64,000 bases of DNA from DATKZS01 sp035527835 [NCBI: bacterium] (GCA_035527835.1 DATKZS010000140.1:1-64000); one strand, 5' to 3'. Numbered from the stretch's first letter, positions 32,454-42,491 are shown. Program-made: numbers and translations. The notes: a model not told the origin generated them from the sequence alone.

Positions 32454-35131
32454 GGCCAGAAGGGGAGAGCGACGCCGGCGGGCGCCTGGGCCGGGCGGAC
32501 CTGGCGGCGGCGGCCGGCCTGTTCGCGCTGATCGCGGCGGCGCTGGCCCCGAACGTCCTGGATTCGAGCCTGCCCTTCAGGTTGATGCGGGAGTTCAATA
32601 CCCAGTGGTATCCGTACCACTTTTTTTTCCGCCGGAGTCTCGGGGAGGGCGTGGCGCCGCTGTGGAGCTCCAACATCTTCTGCGGGTTTCCGCTCTACGC
32701 CTTCAGCCACGCGCAGATTTTGTATCCTTTGTCGCTGCGTTTTCTCCCGCCGGCGGCGTGGATTTTCAGCTACTGGTTCCTGCACCTTGGCCTCGGGACC
32801 GCCGGGGTCTATCTCCTCATGCGCCGGCTCGCGCTCGGGCGGCCGGCCGCTTTTGCGGCGGCGGTCATGAGTCTGGTGAACGCGCTGACCTTTATGGCCT
32901 GGTTGCCCGGGCTCGCGGTCATGAGTCTTTTGCCATGGCTCCTGCTGTTTAACCTCGCGCTGGCCAGGCGTCCGCGCCTGGGGGCTTTGCTCGGGTTCTC
33001 TTTGACGCTCGCGCTCCTCATTCTTGCCGGACAAAGCGAGGCCCTGGTCTATGCCCTGCTCGAAGTCGGGCTCGTCACCCTGATCTTCCACATTTGCGGT
33101 GTGAGCCGGATCAGCCGCGGCTATTTGGCCGCAACGGCCGCCGCCGGAGCGCTCGCCCTTGTCCTCTCCTCCAGTCAATGGGTCCCGCTGCGGGAATACC
33201 TGGGGCATTGCATAAGGTCGCAGGGGCTCACCCGGGAATATTATCTGGAGCAGGTGAAATTATTTTTCCGGCCCTCGGAGCTCCTGCTGTCCCTGCTGCC
33301 GGTGGAACTCAACCTCGCCACCCGCCCCATCTCGCTCGCCGTTCCCCTGCTTTTCTTCGCCGCGCTGGTCCCGGCCTTTGTGTATAAGCCCAGGCGGAGG
33401 GCGGCGATCCTGCTCGTGGCCGCGACCATGATCTTTTACCTGCTCACCATTTCCAGCCTTCCGTTTCGGCGCCTGGCCTTTTACCTCCCGGTGCTCAATC
33501 AATTGGTGCGTCCGCAAATATCAGTTCCGATAATTTTTCTCATGCCGCTCCTGGCGGTGGGCTTCGGACTCGATACCATGATGGCCGGGCGGTCGAGGGT
33601 GGCATTCGGGGCCTGGCTCATCACGGCGTTGGGCGGGGCTGTCATCAACATCGTTGCGGCGGCCTTTTTTGAGCCGGCGCCGTACCGGTTCGTGTTCGGC
33701 GCTCTTTTCGCGGTCCTGGCCGTGCTTCTCGTTGCCTGGCGAGGCCGGGAGAAGAGGGCGGCAAGGGTCGCCGTTGCTATTCTGGCCGTGGCGCTTCTGG
33801 AGCCGCTGGTCTGGTTTCATCGCACGAACGCGCATCTTCCGATCCAGGCCGTGGACAAGTCGCGGGTGTTAAGCCCGATCCGGGGCCATGAGGGCAGGTT
33901 CGCGTTCATTTCACGTCTTGGCCCGTTTGACCCGGACCTGCCCTTTCAACAGGGCGTCTACAGCAACCAGGACGAAATCCTGGGCCTTATCACCATCCCT
34001 CCCCGCCGGCTCATGGAACTCTGGAGCGAGCTAGACCCGGAGTTGATCCGGTTCCACCGGGGCCGGCTCGATTCTTACACCGCTTATAGCGAACTGCATA
34101 ACGGTGAATTCCTCAGCCGCAAGACCTTCCCCTTCCTCTGTCTCCTCAACCTGAAATACGTCTTCAGCCGTGACCAAATCTTTTCGCTCATGAGCCCCTA
34201 CCCGATGGAGCCGTATTTGAGGAGAGAGAGCTCATTTAAGCTTTTTCCGGGCGGCGGCCTGGATCATGACATTGCCTTGAAGGGAGGGAGCCCGGTCTAT
34301 TGCTGGGACGAGTCGCCGGGAGACCGGTTGGAGGCGGACCTGGCCTGCGCGGAGGCGTGGCGGGAGAGGGAGGTCGTTTTGTCCTTGGCCACGGTTTCCG
34401 CCGACGGTGGAGCAAGCGTTTCCGCAAGCTGGGCCTTGCCCCCGGGCGAGGTTTCCCGGCCCATCGTCTGGGAGCCGAAGGGAGTTCCCGGCAAGAGATG
34501 CATTTCGTTCTCGGCCCAGCCGGATGCGGCCTGCAAGTTATTATTTCCTCGCCTCGCGCTCCCTTGGGCTCCCTTCGTCTTAAAGAGCGGATCGGAAGTG
34601 AAGCTGTTCGAGAACCGTGATGCCCTTCCCCGGACCTTCATGGTCCACGAGGCTTTTCTGGCCGACGACCAGCAGGCCAGGCAATTCGTGGCCGCCTCCG
34701 ACGTCCGCGCCCTGGCCGGCAAGATCGCGCTTTCCGGCGTTCCCGGGCCGGGTCGGCCGGCGCCGGAATTTGTCCGCGGCGTTTTCCGGGAGCCCGCAGG
34801 CCTCGACCGGGTTGATAAGATCACGAGCAAGAGCGGCCTCACGCGGTTCCGGGTCCATGCGGCAACGCCCGGGTTCATGTTCGTGAGCGAGAACTACTAT
34901 CCGGGATGGCGGGCCTGGCTGGACGGCGCCGAAGTCAGGGTGCTCCGCGCCGATTACGCTTTTCGGGCGGTCTTTGTCCTCGCGGGCGAGCACACGGTGA
35001 CTTTCAAGTTCGAGCCGGCCAGTCTACGCTTGACCTTGTGGGCGTCCTTGGCGGCGTTGGCCTGTTGGCTTTTCGTGGGATTAATGAAATGGCGGATGGA
35101 GGCAAGGAATGGGAAAGAAAAAGAGGGATGA
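32447..35131 (+). CDS. YfhO-like multipass membrane protein
   Basis: 894 residues: about 12 N-terminal membrane segments (LAAAAGLFALIAAALAPNVL onwards), then a large extracytoplasmic domain and a last membrane helix. The C-terminal signature is E-N-Y-Y-P-G-W-R-A-W-L-D-G-A-E-V. YfhO proteins are GT-C-type glycosyltransferase candidates that decorate surface polymers. The ATG at 32447 overlaps the DUF2804 stop; the XRE-cupin gene overlaps its end, so all three are coupled. A second full-length paralog is at 45935-48625. Confidence 0.82.
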   Translation: MVRPEGESDAGGRLGRADLAAAAGLFALIAAALAPNVLDSSLPFRLMREFNTQWYPYHFFFRRSLGEGVAPLWSSNIFCGFPLYAFSHAQILYPLSLRFLPPAAWIFSYWFLHLGLGTAGVYLLMRRLALGRPAAFAAAVMSLVNALTFMAWLPGLAVMSLLPWLLLFNLALARRPRLGALLGFSLTLALLILAGQSEALVYALLEVGLVTLIFHICGVSRISRGYLAATAAAGALALVLSSSQWVPLREYLGHCIRSQGLTREYYLEQVKLFFRPSELLLSLLPVELNLATRPISLAVPLLFFAALVPAFVYKPRRRAAILLVAATMIFYLLTISSLPFRRLAFYLPVLNQLVRPQISVPIIFLMPLLAVGFGLDTMMAGRSRVAFGAWLITALGGAVINIVAAAFFEPAPYRFVFGALFAVLAVLLVAWRGREKRAARVAVAILAVALLEPLVWFHRTNAHLPIQAVDKSRVLSPIRGHEGRFAFISRLGPFDPDLPFQQGVYSNQDEILGLITIPPRRLMELWSELDPELIRFHRGRLDSYTAYSELHNGEFLSRKTFPFLCLLNLKYVFSRDQIFSLMSPYPMEPYLRRESSFKLFPGGGLDHDIALKGGSPVYCWDESPGDRLEADLACAEAWREREVVLSLATVSADGGASVSASWALPPGEVSRPIVWEPKGVPGKRCISFSAQPDAACKLLFPRLALPWAPFVLKSGSEVKLFENRDALPRTFMVHEAFLADDQQARQFVAASDVRALAGKIALSGVPGPGRPAPEFVRGVFREPAGLDRVDKITSKSGLTRFRVHAATPGFMFVSENYYPGWRAWLDGAEVRVLRADYAFRAVFVLAGEHTVTFKFEPASLRLTLWASLAALACWLFVGLMKWRMEARNGKEKEG

Positions 35132-35660
35132 GAGTTTCGGGGCGAGGCTGAAAAGGCTTCGGGAGAAGGAGGGGCAGTCCATCGAGGACCTGGCGGCGCA
35201 GGTGGGGATGAAGGCGTCGCATCTTGCGGACCTGGAGGCGAACCGGATGCTGCCGCCGGTGGCGGAGATTATCACGCTGGCGCGTTCGCTGGCGGTGGAG
35301 CCTTCCGCGTTCATGGGCGCGGAGCCGGCGAAGGCATCGCCGCACCGGCGGCGGCAGGCGCGGGCGCGGCGGACCACGGACTATGCCTATGAGACGCTCA
35401 CTCCGGAAGAGCATGATAAGCACCTGATGGCCTTCCGCGTGACCATTGACCCGGAGAAGGAACATCCCAAGCTCGGCTATCGGCACGAGGGCGAGGAATT
35501 CATTTACGTGCTGTCGGGCAAGCTCAAGATCACGGTGGGCAGGAAGACCACGTCGCTGGGGCCTGGCGGGAGCGAGCATTTTGATTCCGGGATACGGCAC
35601 GTGCTCAAGAACCCGGGCCGGGAGCCGGCGGTGCTGGTGGTTGTGATTTACACGCCGTGA
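35109..35660 (+). CDS. XRE-cupin transcriptional regulator
   Basis: 183 residues. Residues 8-65 form an XRE helix-turn-helix (LKRLREKEGQSIEDLAAQVG), followed by a linker rich in Arg and a C-terminal cupin (HEGEEFIYVLSGKLKITVG, then GPGGSEHFDSGIRHVL). Such PuuR-like regulators sense a small metabolite in the cupin. It overlaps the YfhO gene by 23 nt and is followed directly by an acyl-CoA dehydrogenase, which it may regulate; the ligand is unknown. Confidence 0.88.
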   Translation: MGKKKRDESFGARLKRLREKEGQSIEDLAAQVGMKASHLADLEANRMLPPVAEIITLARSLAVEPSAFMGAEPAKASPHRRRQARARRTTDYAYETLTPEEHDKHLMAFRVTIDPEKEHPKLGYRHEGEEFIYVLSGKLKITVGRKTTSLGPGGSEHFDSGIRHVLKNPGREPAVLVVVIYTP

Positions 35661-35668
35661 GGTGGACC

Positions 35669-36808
35669 ATGTATTTTCCGATCACGCATGAGCAGGAAAT
35701 GATCCGGATGATGGTGGAGCAGTTCGCCCAAAAGGAGGTCGCGCCGGGCGCGGGGAAGCGCGACCGGGAGGCGGCGTTCCCGAAAGAGCTGATAGGCAAG
35801 ATGGCCGGGCTCGGGCTGCTCGGGATGATGGTTCCGGCCGAGTACGGCGGGGCGGAGGTCGGCGCGGTGGCGTATGTGCTCGCCATGATGGAGATCGCGG
35901 CGGCGTGCGCTTCGACCGCGGTGACCATGAGCGTGACCAACCTGGCCTGCGAGCCGCTCTTGCGCTTCGGCACGGAGGAGCAGAAGAGGCGGCTCTTGAC
36001 GCCGCTGGCGTCGGGCAAGGTGCTGGGCGCGTTCGCGCTCACGGAGCCGGGCGCGGGCTCGAACCTGGCGGAGGTCAGTTGCAAGGCGCGTAAGAAAGGT
36101 GCGCGATATTTCCTGGACGGTCGCAAGGTGTTCATCACGAACGGCGGTCATGCCGGCGTCATCATGGTGCTGGCGCGCACGGGCGATGGTGGGGGCCGCG
36201 GGCTCACGGCGTTCTGCGTGGAGGCGGGGGCGGCGGGTCTGACCATCGGTCCGGAGACGCACAAGATGGGCCTGCGCGCCTCGAGCACGGTGGAGCTGAT
36301 TTTCGAGGACTGCGAGGTTCCGGAGGACAACCGGATCGGCCGGGAGGGCGACGGGATCCGGGTGGTGACCGAGGCGCTTTTCTCCGGCCGGATCGGGATC
36401 GCGGCGCAGGCCACCGGCATGATGAAGTCGTGCCTCGACCTGGCGGTGAGCTATGCCAACGAGCGGCGGCAGTTCAACAAGCCGCTCGCCGGCCACCAGG
36501 CGATCCAGTGGATGATCGCGGAGATCGCCACGGACCTCGAAGCCGCCCGCCTGCTCACGCTCTCCGCGGCGGCGCTCAAGGAGCAGGGCGCGCCGTTCGC
36601 CCGCGAGGCCTCGATGGCCAAGTTCTTCGCGTCCGAGGCCCTGAACCGCGCGGCCTATAAAGCGCTGCAGGTCCACGGCGGATACGGATACACCACGGAG
36701 TACGAGATCGAGCGCATCTACCGCGACGCGCGGGTCACCACGATTTACGAGGGCACCAGCGAGGTGCAGCGCATGGTGATCGCGCGGGAGACGTTGCGGC
36801 AGCCGTGA
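35669..36808 (+). CDS. Acyl-CoA dehydrogenase
   Basis: 379 residues, flavin-dependent alpha,beta-desaturation of an acyl-CoA. Motifs: ALTEPGAGSNLAEV, VFITNGGHAGV, and the C-terminal catalytic Glu in TTIYEGTSEVQRMVIAR. This is the short/medium-chain (butyryl-CoA-like) arrangement. The ATG at 35669 has GAGG at the right distance; a GTG at 35657 overlapping the preceding stop is an alternative. It follows an XRE-cupin regulator directly. Hairpin H7 lies after it. Confidence 0.9.
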   Translation: MYFPITHEQEMIRMMVEQFAQKEVAPGAGKRDREAAFPKELIGKMAGLGLLGMMVPAEYGGAEVGAVAYVLAMMEIAAACASTAVTMSVTNLACEPLLRFGTEEQKRRLLTPLASGKVLGAFALTEPGAGSNLAEVSCKARKKGARYFLDGRKVFITNGGHAGVIMVLARTGDGGGRGLTAFCVEAGAAGLTIGPETHKMGLRASSTVELIFEDCEVPEDNRIGREGDGIRVVTEALFSGRIGIAAQATGMMKSCLDLAVSYANERRQFNKPLAGHQAIQWMIAEIATDLEAARLLTLSAAALKEQGAPFAREASMAKFFASEALNRAAYKALQVHGGYGYTTEYEIERIYRDARVTTIYEGTSEVQRMVIARETLRQP

Positions 36809-36828
36809 AACGCCAAGGTGTTAGAGAG

Positions 36829-36918
36829 AATAGTATCGCACCGAGGCACAGAGAACACAGAGGATAAAAAGAAATAAAAATAATCTCCGTGTTCTCTGTG
36901 CCTGTGTGCGATACTATT
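36829..36918. repeat. Long hairpin H7 (AGGCACAGAGAACACAG family)
   Basis: Arms 36829-36865 and 36883-36918 pair over about 36 nt, beginning AATAGTATCGCAC and continuing with 9-10-nt words (AGGCACAGAG, AACACAGAGG). It lies between two plus-strand genes. Confidence 0.9.
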
Positions 36919-36970
36919 TCCTTCATTATGCTGCAAGGCAATCCCATGAGTTCACGCGGAGGAGGAATGC

Positions 36971-37963
36971 ATGGAAGTTGGTAACGAGCAGGCCGGGGCG
37001 CCGAAGAAGCCGTCGCTCGCGCGGCAGGTTGCGCCGTGGCTGTTCGCGGCGGGGATCTTGGCGTTCATGTTGTACAAGGTGGATTTCCGGAAGGTGGGCG
37101 AGGCGCTGGCGGGGGCGCGCGCGTCGTGGATCGTGGCGGCGTTCCTCACCTACTGCGCCGTGTATTACCTGACCGACGTGCTTTCTTTCTACCGCTCCTA
37201 CAACTGGTTCAACGTGGAGATCAGCTTGGGCGAGACCGCGCGGCTGCGCTTCGCGTCATACACGGTGCAGGCCGTGAACGGCGCGCTTACCGAGATCATG
37301 AGCGTGCTGTACATGTTCCGGGTCAAGAAGACGCCGGTGCTTGAGGTATCCAGCTCGGCCGGGTTCGTGTACTTCAACGAGACAGTGACGCTTGTTGCGC
37401 TCCTTTCTTTTTGCGCGTTCTTGCTGCCGGAGCAGAACCGCATCCGGGCGTCAGTGCCGTGGATCGGCGTGCAATACTGGTCAGTGTTCCAGGGTCTCAT
37501 CATCCTTGCCTGGGCGGTGGTCCCGCTCTGGCTCGCGTTCTGGCGCACGGGGCTTCGGGACCGGTGGCCGCGCTGGCGCGATGCGTCGGTGCTGACCGCC
37601 TTCAAGCAGGCGACCATCGCGAATTACGGCGAGGTCTTCCTGTATCGGTTCAGCAACAACCTGATCAGCGTGGTCGCGAACATCGTGATGCTGAAGGCGC
37701 TGGGGATCGCGGCGCCGGCGGCCTTGATGTTCGCGGCGGTGCCGGTGATGGTGAACGTGGCGTACTGGCCGGTCTCCGCGGGCGGTTTCGGCGGGCCGCA
37801 GCTCGTGGCGCATTTCCTGCTCAAGGGTTACGCCACGGAGGAGCAGGTGCTGGCGTACAGCCTGATCTGGTCCGCGCTCTTCTTCCTGACGCGTGTCTTC
37901 TCGGGCCTGCCCTTGCTGGCGCCGGTGTACCGGGCCGCGTTCCCGGCCCGGCGTGAGGCGTGA
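36971..37963 (+). CDS. Lysylphosphatidylglycerol synthase TM-region-like protein
   Basis: 330 residues with about eight membrane segments (PWLFAAGILAFMLYKVDF, WIVAAFLTYCAVYYLTDVL and later AALMFAAVPVMVNVAYWPV). It resembles the flippase-like UPF0104/AglD family rather than a full MprF, since no aminoacyltransferase domain is attached. The conserved late segment is SAGGFGGPQLVAHFLL. Possible role in moving or modifying membrane lipids. A strong GGAGGAGG site precedes the start. Confidence 0.78.
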   Translation: MEVGNEQAGAPKKPSLARQVAPWLFAAGILAFMLYKVDFRKVGEALAGARASWIVAAFLTYCAVYYLTDVLSFYRSYNWFNVEISLGETARLRFASYTVQAVNGALTEIMSVLYMFRVKKTPVLEVSSSAGFVYFNETVTLVALLSFCAFLLPEQNRIRASVPWIGVQYWSVFQGLIILAWAVVPLWLAFWRTGLRDRWPRWRDASVLTAFKQATIANYGEVFLYRFSNNLISVVANIVMLKALGIAAPAALMFAAVPVMVNVAYWPVSAGGFGGPQLVAHFLLKGYATEEQVLAYSLIWSALFFLTRVFSGLPLLAPVYRAAFPARREA

Positions 37964-37976
37964 GGCTCGGGGCTTG

Positions 37977-40499
37977 ATGAACCCGCTAAGCAATGACGGC
38001 ATCTCAAGGGGACGGAAATTGAAGGGAAGAAGTTTTCTCGCTGGACTTTTCTTGCCGGCAATTTTTATCCTGGGCTTTTCCGCGTCAGCGTCCGAGGTCA
38101 GGGAAGAGGGCGGGGTGGTGAAGGTGTCCACGGAATTCTTCGCCATCCATTACTCTCTCACGCGGGGAAGTTACAGCGTGTTCGACCACAGCGGGCAGGT
38201 GGTGGTCCGGGACGCGGCCGCGCGGGCGGTGCTGGTGCCGGCGGCGGTGGGCCGGCCGGAGCGGGTGATCAGCTCGGAGAGGGCGGCGAAGAGGGATTGG
38301 AGCCGGCGCGAAGTGCGCGACCAACTGGGCAATGCTGAGGAGATAGAGGTGAAGTGCACGCGGCGGGACGGGCCTTCGCTGGCCACGATTTTTCGCGTGT
38401 ATCCTTCCCGGCGCTTTTTCACGGTCAGAGTAATTCTCGGCGACATCGCTTCCGCATTGCGGCGCTGGCGGGTGAAGTCGCTGGAGCCGATGCACGTGCG
38501 CGGCCCGGGCGGCGGGCTGTTCCTGGGAGACGATCCGGCGAATGACAAAATTCTGGAGAACGGGTCCAACCTTTATCTGGACGTGATGGTGAACATGTTC
38601 AGCGCGGGTGACCGGCCGCCGGCGCCGTCATGGCTGGGGAGCGGGAAATCGGTCTCCGACTTCAGTTCCATCATCTTCGACGCTCCGACCGGGCATAGCG
38701 CGCTGGCGGGTTTTTTAAGCGGCGAGGAAGTCGGCCTGGTGCGCGCGGGCTTTGAGCGGGCGCGGTCGGGCCGTGACGGGTCGCGGCGAGGATTTTCGGA
38801 CTACGGCGCGAGCTGGTCGTACCGGCCGCCGCTGGCTGCGGACCGGGCGTTCGAGTCGGCGCCGCTGTACCTGGACTTTTTCGCGGAGTCGCCGTTCACG
38901 GCGCTGGAAGATTACGGGCGCGCTCTCGGGCAATGGCTCGGGGTGAGGCCATGGCCCGGCGACGTTCCCGCCGGCTGGAACTCGTGGGGCGAGTATTACC
39001 ACGAGATCAACGAGGAGATCATCTTAAAGAACCTGGATTTCGCGGTCGCGCGCTTTTTGCCGTTCGGCATGAAGTACTTCCAGATTGACGACGGGTACAG
39101 CCCGTTCTGGGGCGACTGGGACGCGGACCCGGCCAAGTTCCCGCACGGGATGAAATGGATGGCCGACCGCATCCGGGACCAGGGCATGATCCCCGGCCTC
39201 TGGATCGCGCCGTTTTGCGCGGATGTCCGGTCCGCAACCTTCAAGGAGCACCCGGAGTGGTTCCTGCCGCGGCGCGGCGCGATCCCGCGGCTCATGATCG
39301 AGAAGGACATGCGGGTGCTCGACCTGACCCGTCCGGAAGCGCAAGAGCACTTGAGACGGGTCGTCCGGAAATATGTCCATGAGTGGGGATACCAGTGGAT
39401 CAAGGTGGATTTCGCTTACTACGTCCTGTACTACAGCCGGCTGCCGGGCCCGGAGCGGACCGTGCCGGAGGTGTACCGGGAGGGGATGCGGATCATCAAG
39501 GAGGAGGCTGGGCCGGACACGTTCGTGCTGGGGATCGGGCTTACCGGCTTCAACTACGGGCTGGTTGACGGCCAGCGGATCACGCTGGACAACATGCCGG
39601 CGTGGAGCAACGGGCGCGGTATGTTTTCATGGAGGAAGCTGACATTCGCGCAGGGTCTCGTGCCCACTGCTCGGACGGTGGCGCGGCGGTATTGGCTGAA
39701 TTACGGGGTGTGGGTGAACCACCCGGACCTGATCTTTTTCAACAACGACCGCTGGCCGGAGTGGGGGAGCGCGCCGCTCACGTTCGATGAGTCGCTGTGC
39801 TTCGCGAGCCTCACTGGCCTCACCGGCGGGATCGTGAAGCTAGGCGACAAGCTTCGGGACATGACGGACCAGGAGGTTGACGTGGTGGACCGGCTGCTCC
39901 CGGTTTACCAGGCCACGGCGCGGCCCCTGGACCTGTTCGAGAAGGAGACGCCGGAGGTGTGGGACCTCAAAGTGAAGACGGACTTCGAGAGCTGGGACGT
40001 GGTGGGCCTGTTCAACTGGGGCGAGAACTGGGCGGGCAGGGAACACATCCCGGAGAGCGCGCGGACGATCGGCGCCGACCTCGCAACACTCGGGCTCGAC
40101 CCGTCCGCGCAATACCTGGTGTTCGATTTCTGGAACGAAAAATTTCTCGGTGTGTTTTCCGGGAGCATCGGCCTCGAGCTCGCTCCGCGCACGGCGCGCG
40201 TGCTGGCGGTGCGGCGGCTGCCGGGCCATCCGTGGTTCCTGTCCTACAACCGGCACCTGAGCCAGGGCGGGGTGGAGATCAGGAGCATCAAGTGGGACGA
40301 GGAAAAGGGGGCGCTGGCGGGCGAGCAGGACGCGGTGCCCGGGTTTAATTATCATCTTTACTTTTTCGCTCCCGGGAATTACACTGTGGCATCCGCGCGG
40401 GTGGACGGAGCGGGGGCCGGGGTGGAGCAAGAAGGAGAGGTGGTAAAGCTGAGCTTTACGGCGGGCGGGAAGCGGGTGAAGTGGGAAATATTTTTTTAG
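37977..40499 (+). CDS. Alpha-galactosidase (GH36/melibiase type), exported
   Basis: 840 residues. An N-terminal signal sequence (FLAGLFLPAIFILGFSASASE) is followed by a beta-sandwich domain and a TIM-barrel: PAGWNSWGEYYHEIN, FQIDDGYSPFWGDWD, GLWIAPF, and the nucleophile region QWIKVDFAYYV with its Asp; ITLDNMPAW is a candidate acid/base region. It releases alpha-galactose (or a similar alpha-sugar) outside the cytoplasm. The start at 37977 lies 13 nt after the preceding gene. A raffinose or melibiose transporter is not present locally. Confidence 0.85.
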   Translation: MNPLSNDGISRGRKLKGRSFLAGLFLPAIFILGFSASASEVREEGGVVKVSTEFFAIHYSLTRGSYSVFDHSGQVVVRDAAARAVLVPAAVGRPERVISSERAAKRDWSRREVRDQLGNAEEIEVKCTRRDGPSLATIFRVYPSRRFFTVRVILGDIASALRRWRVKSLEPMHVRGPGGGLFLGDDPANDKILENGSNLYLDVMVNMFSAGDRPPAPSWLGSGKSVSDFSSIIFDAPTGHSALAGFLSGEEVGLVRAGFERARSGRDGSRRGFSDYGASWSYRPPLAADRAFESAPLYLDFFAESPFTALEDYGRALGQWLGVRPWPGDVPAGWNSWGEYYHEINEEIILKNLDFAVARFLPFGMKYFQIDDGYSPFWGDWDADPAKFPHGMKWMADRIRDQGMIPGLWIAPFCADVRSATFKEHPEWFLPRRGAIPRLMIEKDMRVLDLTRPEAQEHLRRVVRKYVHEWGYQWIKVDFAYYVLYYSRLPGPERTVPEVYREGMRIIKEEAGPDTFVLGIGLTGFNYGLVDGQRITLDNMPAWSNGRGMFSWRKLTFAQGLVPTARTVARRYWLNYGVWVNHPDLIFFNNDRWPEWGSAPLTFDESLCFASLTGLTGGIVKLGDKLRDMTDQEVDVVDRLLPVYQATARPLDLFEKETPEVWDLKVKTDFESWDVVGLFNWGENWAGREHIPESARTIGADLATLGLDPSAQYLVFDFWNEKFLGVFSGSIGLELAPRTARVLAVRRLPGHPWFLSYNRHLSQGGVEIRSIKWDEEKGALAGEQDAVPGFNYHLYFFAPGNYTVASARVDGAGAGVEQEGEVVKLSFTAGGKRVKWEIFF

Positions 40500-40589
40500 T
40501 GAGGGTGGGAGAGACGCGGGTGAGGGCACCCGCTCCCCCTTTTTTCGCTTCAGTGGGTGGCGGGGTGATGGATGGGAAGGAGGAGAGAG

Positions 40590-41807
40590 ATGGCTAAGGT
40601 GAAGAGGATGGCGGCGCTGGCGGCGGTGATAATGATGGTGGCCGGCGTGGGAGAGGCCAAGACGGTGAAGACGGTCACTCCGGACGGGCCGAACGCGGTG
40701 GGCGTGATGGTCATGCATGCGCAGCTCGGCGACCGCACCGCGCCGGTGCTGGTGTGGTATCCGGCCCAGCCGGCGGCCGGGGAGACGCCTTATAAGTACG
40801 AGGACGTGATGGAGGGCTCGGCGGTGCTGGACGCGAAGACTTTGCGGGATGGCGCTCCGTACCCGCTGATCCTCTTCTCTCACGGCCTGGGCGGTTGCGG
40901 GTGCCAGTCGGTGTTTTACACGGAGAACCTGGCGAGCTACGGCTACGTGGTGGTTGCGCCGGACCACAAGGACTCGGCCATGTGCCACATCGAGGGTCCG
41001 CCGGACATTACCTTCGGGCAGATCGCGTGGGGCGCGGTCAAGGGCGGGGGCGACCTCAGCAAGACCGTGTTTTCGCTGTTCGGGGACAAGCTCGCGGGAG
41101 AGAACTTTGATTTTTCGTACCGTCCGGCGGAGGCCAAGGCCACGATTGACGCGGCGCTCACCTGGAACCAGGACGCGGCGTCGCCGCTCCATGGCCTCAT
41201 GGACCCGGACCGGATCGGGGCCACCGGGCATTCGCTGGGCGGCTATACCACGCTCATGATCGGCGGCGTGCCGTTCGAGTGCAAGGGAGTGGAGCTCAAG
41301 CCCGGCGAGTGCGACACCACCAACATCAGCTTGAACCACGCCATCAACCCGTGCTGCATGGATTACGTGCGCAACGCCGACCCCTTCTCGTCGCGCGACG
41401 AGCGGGTGAAGGCCATGCTTCCGCTCGGGCCGGCCGTCTTCTTCCCGAACCTGGATGAGGCCGCCAAGGCGATCAAGATCCCGATGATGATCATCGCAGG
41501 CGACAACCAGAAGATGGAGGTGCCGTGGGCGCCGATCCAGACGCTTTACGACAACGCGCCGCCGCCCAAGTACGCGATCCGGCTCAAGGATACCGACCAC
41601 ATGGCCATCGCCGACCAGACGATGGCCGCAAGCCCTCTCGTCAAGCTGGTGCTGCCCGGGTTCCGCTCGCACTTCGACGAAAAGGCCCAGGCCTACAAGG
41701 ACTACTCCGCCGCTTTTTTCAACCTGTACCTCAAAGGCGACCACGGCATGGACGGCGTGCTCAAAGCGCCGGAGAACAAGTACGTGGAGCTGTGGGCTAA
41801 GCCGTAA
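40590..41807 (+). CDS. Exported alpha/beta hydrolase (PAF-acetylhydrolase/dienelactone-like)
   Basis: 405 residues. A signal peptide (AALAAVIMMVAGVGEA) precedes an alpha/beta-hydrolase fold with LILFSHGLGGCG, the nucleophile elbow GATGHSLGGYT, and a late D-T-D-H with the catalytic His. I expect an ester or amide hydrolase in the periplasm; the substrate is unknown. The ATG at 40590 follows GGAAGGAGG; the ATG at 40572 lies before the site. Confidence 0.8.
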   Translation: MAKVKRMAALAAVIMMVAGVGEAKTVKTVTPDGPNAVGVMVMHAQLGDRTAPVLVWYPAQPAAGETPYKYEDVMEGSAVLDAKTLRDGAPYPLILFSHGLGGCGCQSVFYTENLASYGYVVVAPDHKDSAMCHIEGPPDITFGQIAWGAVKGGGDLSKTVFSLFGDKLAGENFDFSYRPAEAKATIDAALTWNQDAASPLHGLMDPDRIGATGHSLGGYTTLMIGGVPFECKGVELKPGECDTTNISLNHAINPCCMDYVRNADPFSSRDERVKAMLPLGPAVFFPNLDEAAKAIKIPMMIIAGDNQKMEVPWAPIQTLYDNAPPPKYAIRLKDTDHMAIADQTMAASPLVKLVLPGFRSHFDEKAQAYKDYSAAFFNLYLKGDHGMDGVLKAPENKYVELWAKP

Positions 41808-41843
41808 CGGCTAGTGCGGGAACGATAAAAAAGAGATTGATTC

Positions 41844-41922
41844 AAGCGCAAAGGCGCAAAGAGCGCAAAGAAATAGAAAATATTCTTTTCTTGTCCTTTG
41901 CGTTCTTTGCGCCTTTGCGCTT
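41844..41922. repeat. Long hairpin H8 (GGCGCAAAG family)
   Basis: Arms of 27 nt (41844-41870 and 41896-41922) with one difference, a G against T (G-U in plus-strand RNA). Each arm repeats GCGCAAAG at 8-10-nt spacing. It lies between convergent genes. Confidence 0.9.
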
Positions 41923-41968
41923 AATTATTGCGCCGAAGAAATTGGCGAAGCTTCGGCGTTTTTGTCCG

Positions 41969-42367
41969 CTAGACGATCTGGGTGAACTCGACGAGCACGC
42001 CTTTGCATGACTTGGGGTGGATGAAGGCCATGACGCCTCCCATCTCGCCCTTGATTTCGAGGCCCTTCTGCTCGAAGTCGGCCTTTGACGACTTGAAGTC
42101 GTCCACCTTGAGGGAGATGTGGTGGAGTCCCTCTCCGCGCTCGGCCACGAACTTTCCGACCGGCCCCATGCCTTCCTTGGTGGGCTGCATCAGCTCGAAG
42201 GTGATGGGCCCGACCTTGACGATGGCGGAGATGTGGAGCCCGAAGTTCATCTTGCCGTCCTTGGCCTTCGAGGTGTCCAGCGTGGCGCCGAACTTTTCCT
42301 GGAAGAACTGGATGCCTTCATCAATGTTCTTCACGGCTACTCCGATATGGGCGAGTCCTTCGATCAT
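41969..42367 (-). CDS. Methylmalonyl-CoA epimerase/VOC protein
   Basis: 132 residues, vicinal-oxygen-chelate fold. It has L-A-H-I-G-V-A-V (metal His 7), ELMQPTKEG, G-L-H-H-I-S (His 82/83) and the C-terminal Glu in V-L-V-E-F. These match methylmalonyl-CoA epimerase, which interconverts the 2R and 2S forms. The start at 42367 follows GGAGG. It is the last gene of a minus-strand group with thiolase, acyl-CoA dehydrogenase and SCP2, in line with propionate or branched-chain acyl-CoA flow; no mutase is visible here. Confidence 0.88.
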   Translation of the reverse strand: MIEGLAHIGVAVKNIDEGIQFFQEKFGATLDTSKAKDGKMNFGLHISAIVKVGPITFELMQPTKEGMGPVGKFVAERGEGLHHISLKVDDFKSSKADFEQKGLEIKGEMGGVMAFIHPKSCKGVLVEFTQIV

Positions 42368-42393
42368 TTCATCCTCCAGAGAGTTTTTTTCTT

Positions 42394-42468
42394 GCACAGA
42401 GGCACAGAGTACACAGAGATATATATTAATATTAATAATATTTCTCTGTGATCTCCGTGCCTCTGTGC
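42394..42468. repeat. Long hairpin H9 (AGGCACAGAG family)
   Basis: Arms 42394-42419 and 42443-42468 pair over 23 of 26 nt. The word GAGGCACAGAG is shared with H7. It sits between thiolase and epimerase genes, within one transcription direction. Confidence 0.88.
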
Positions 42469-42491
42469 GAACCTAATTTCTCTTTACCTCG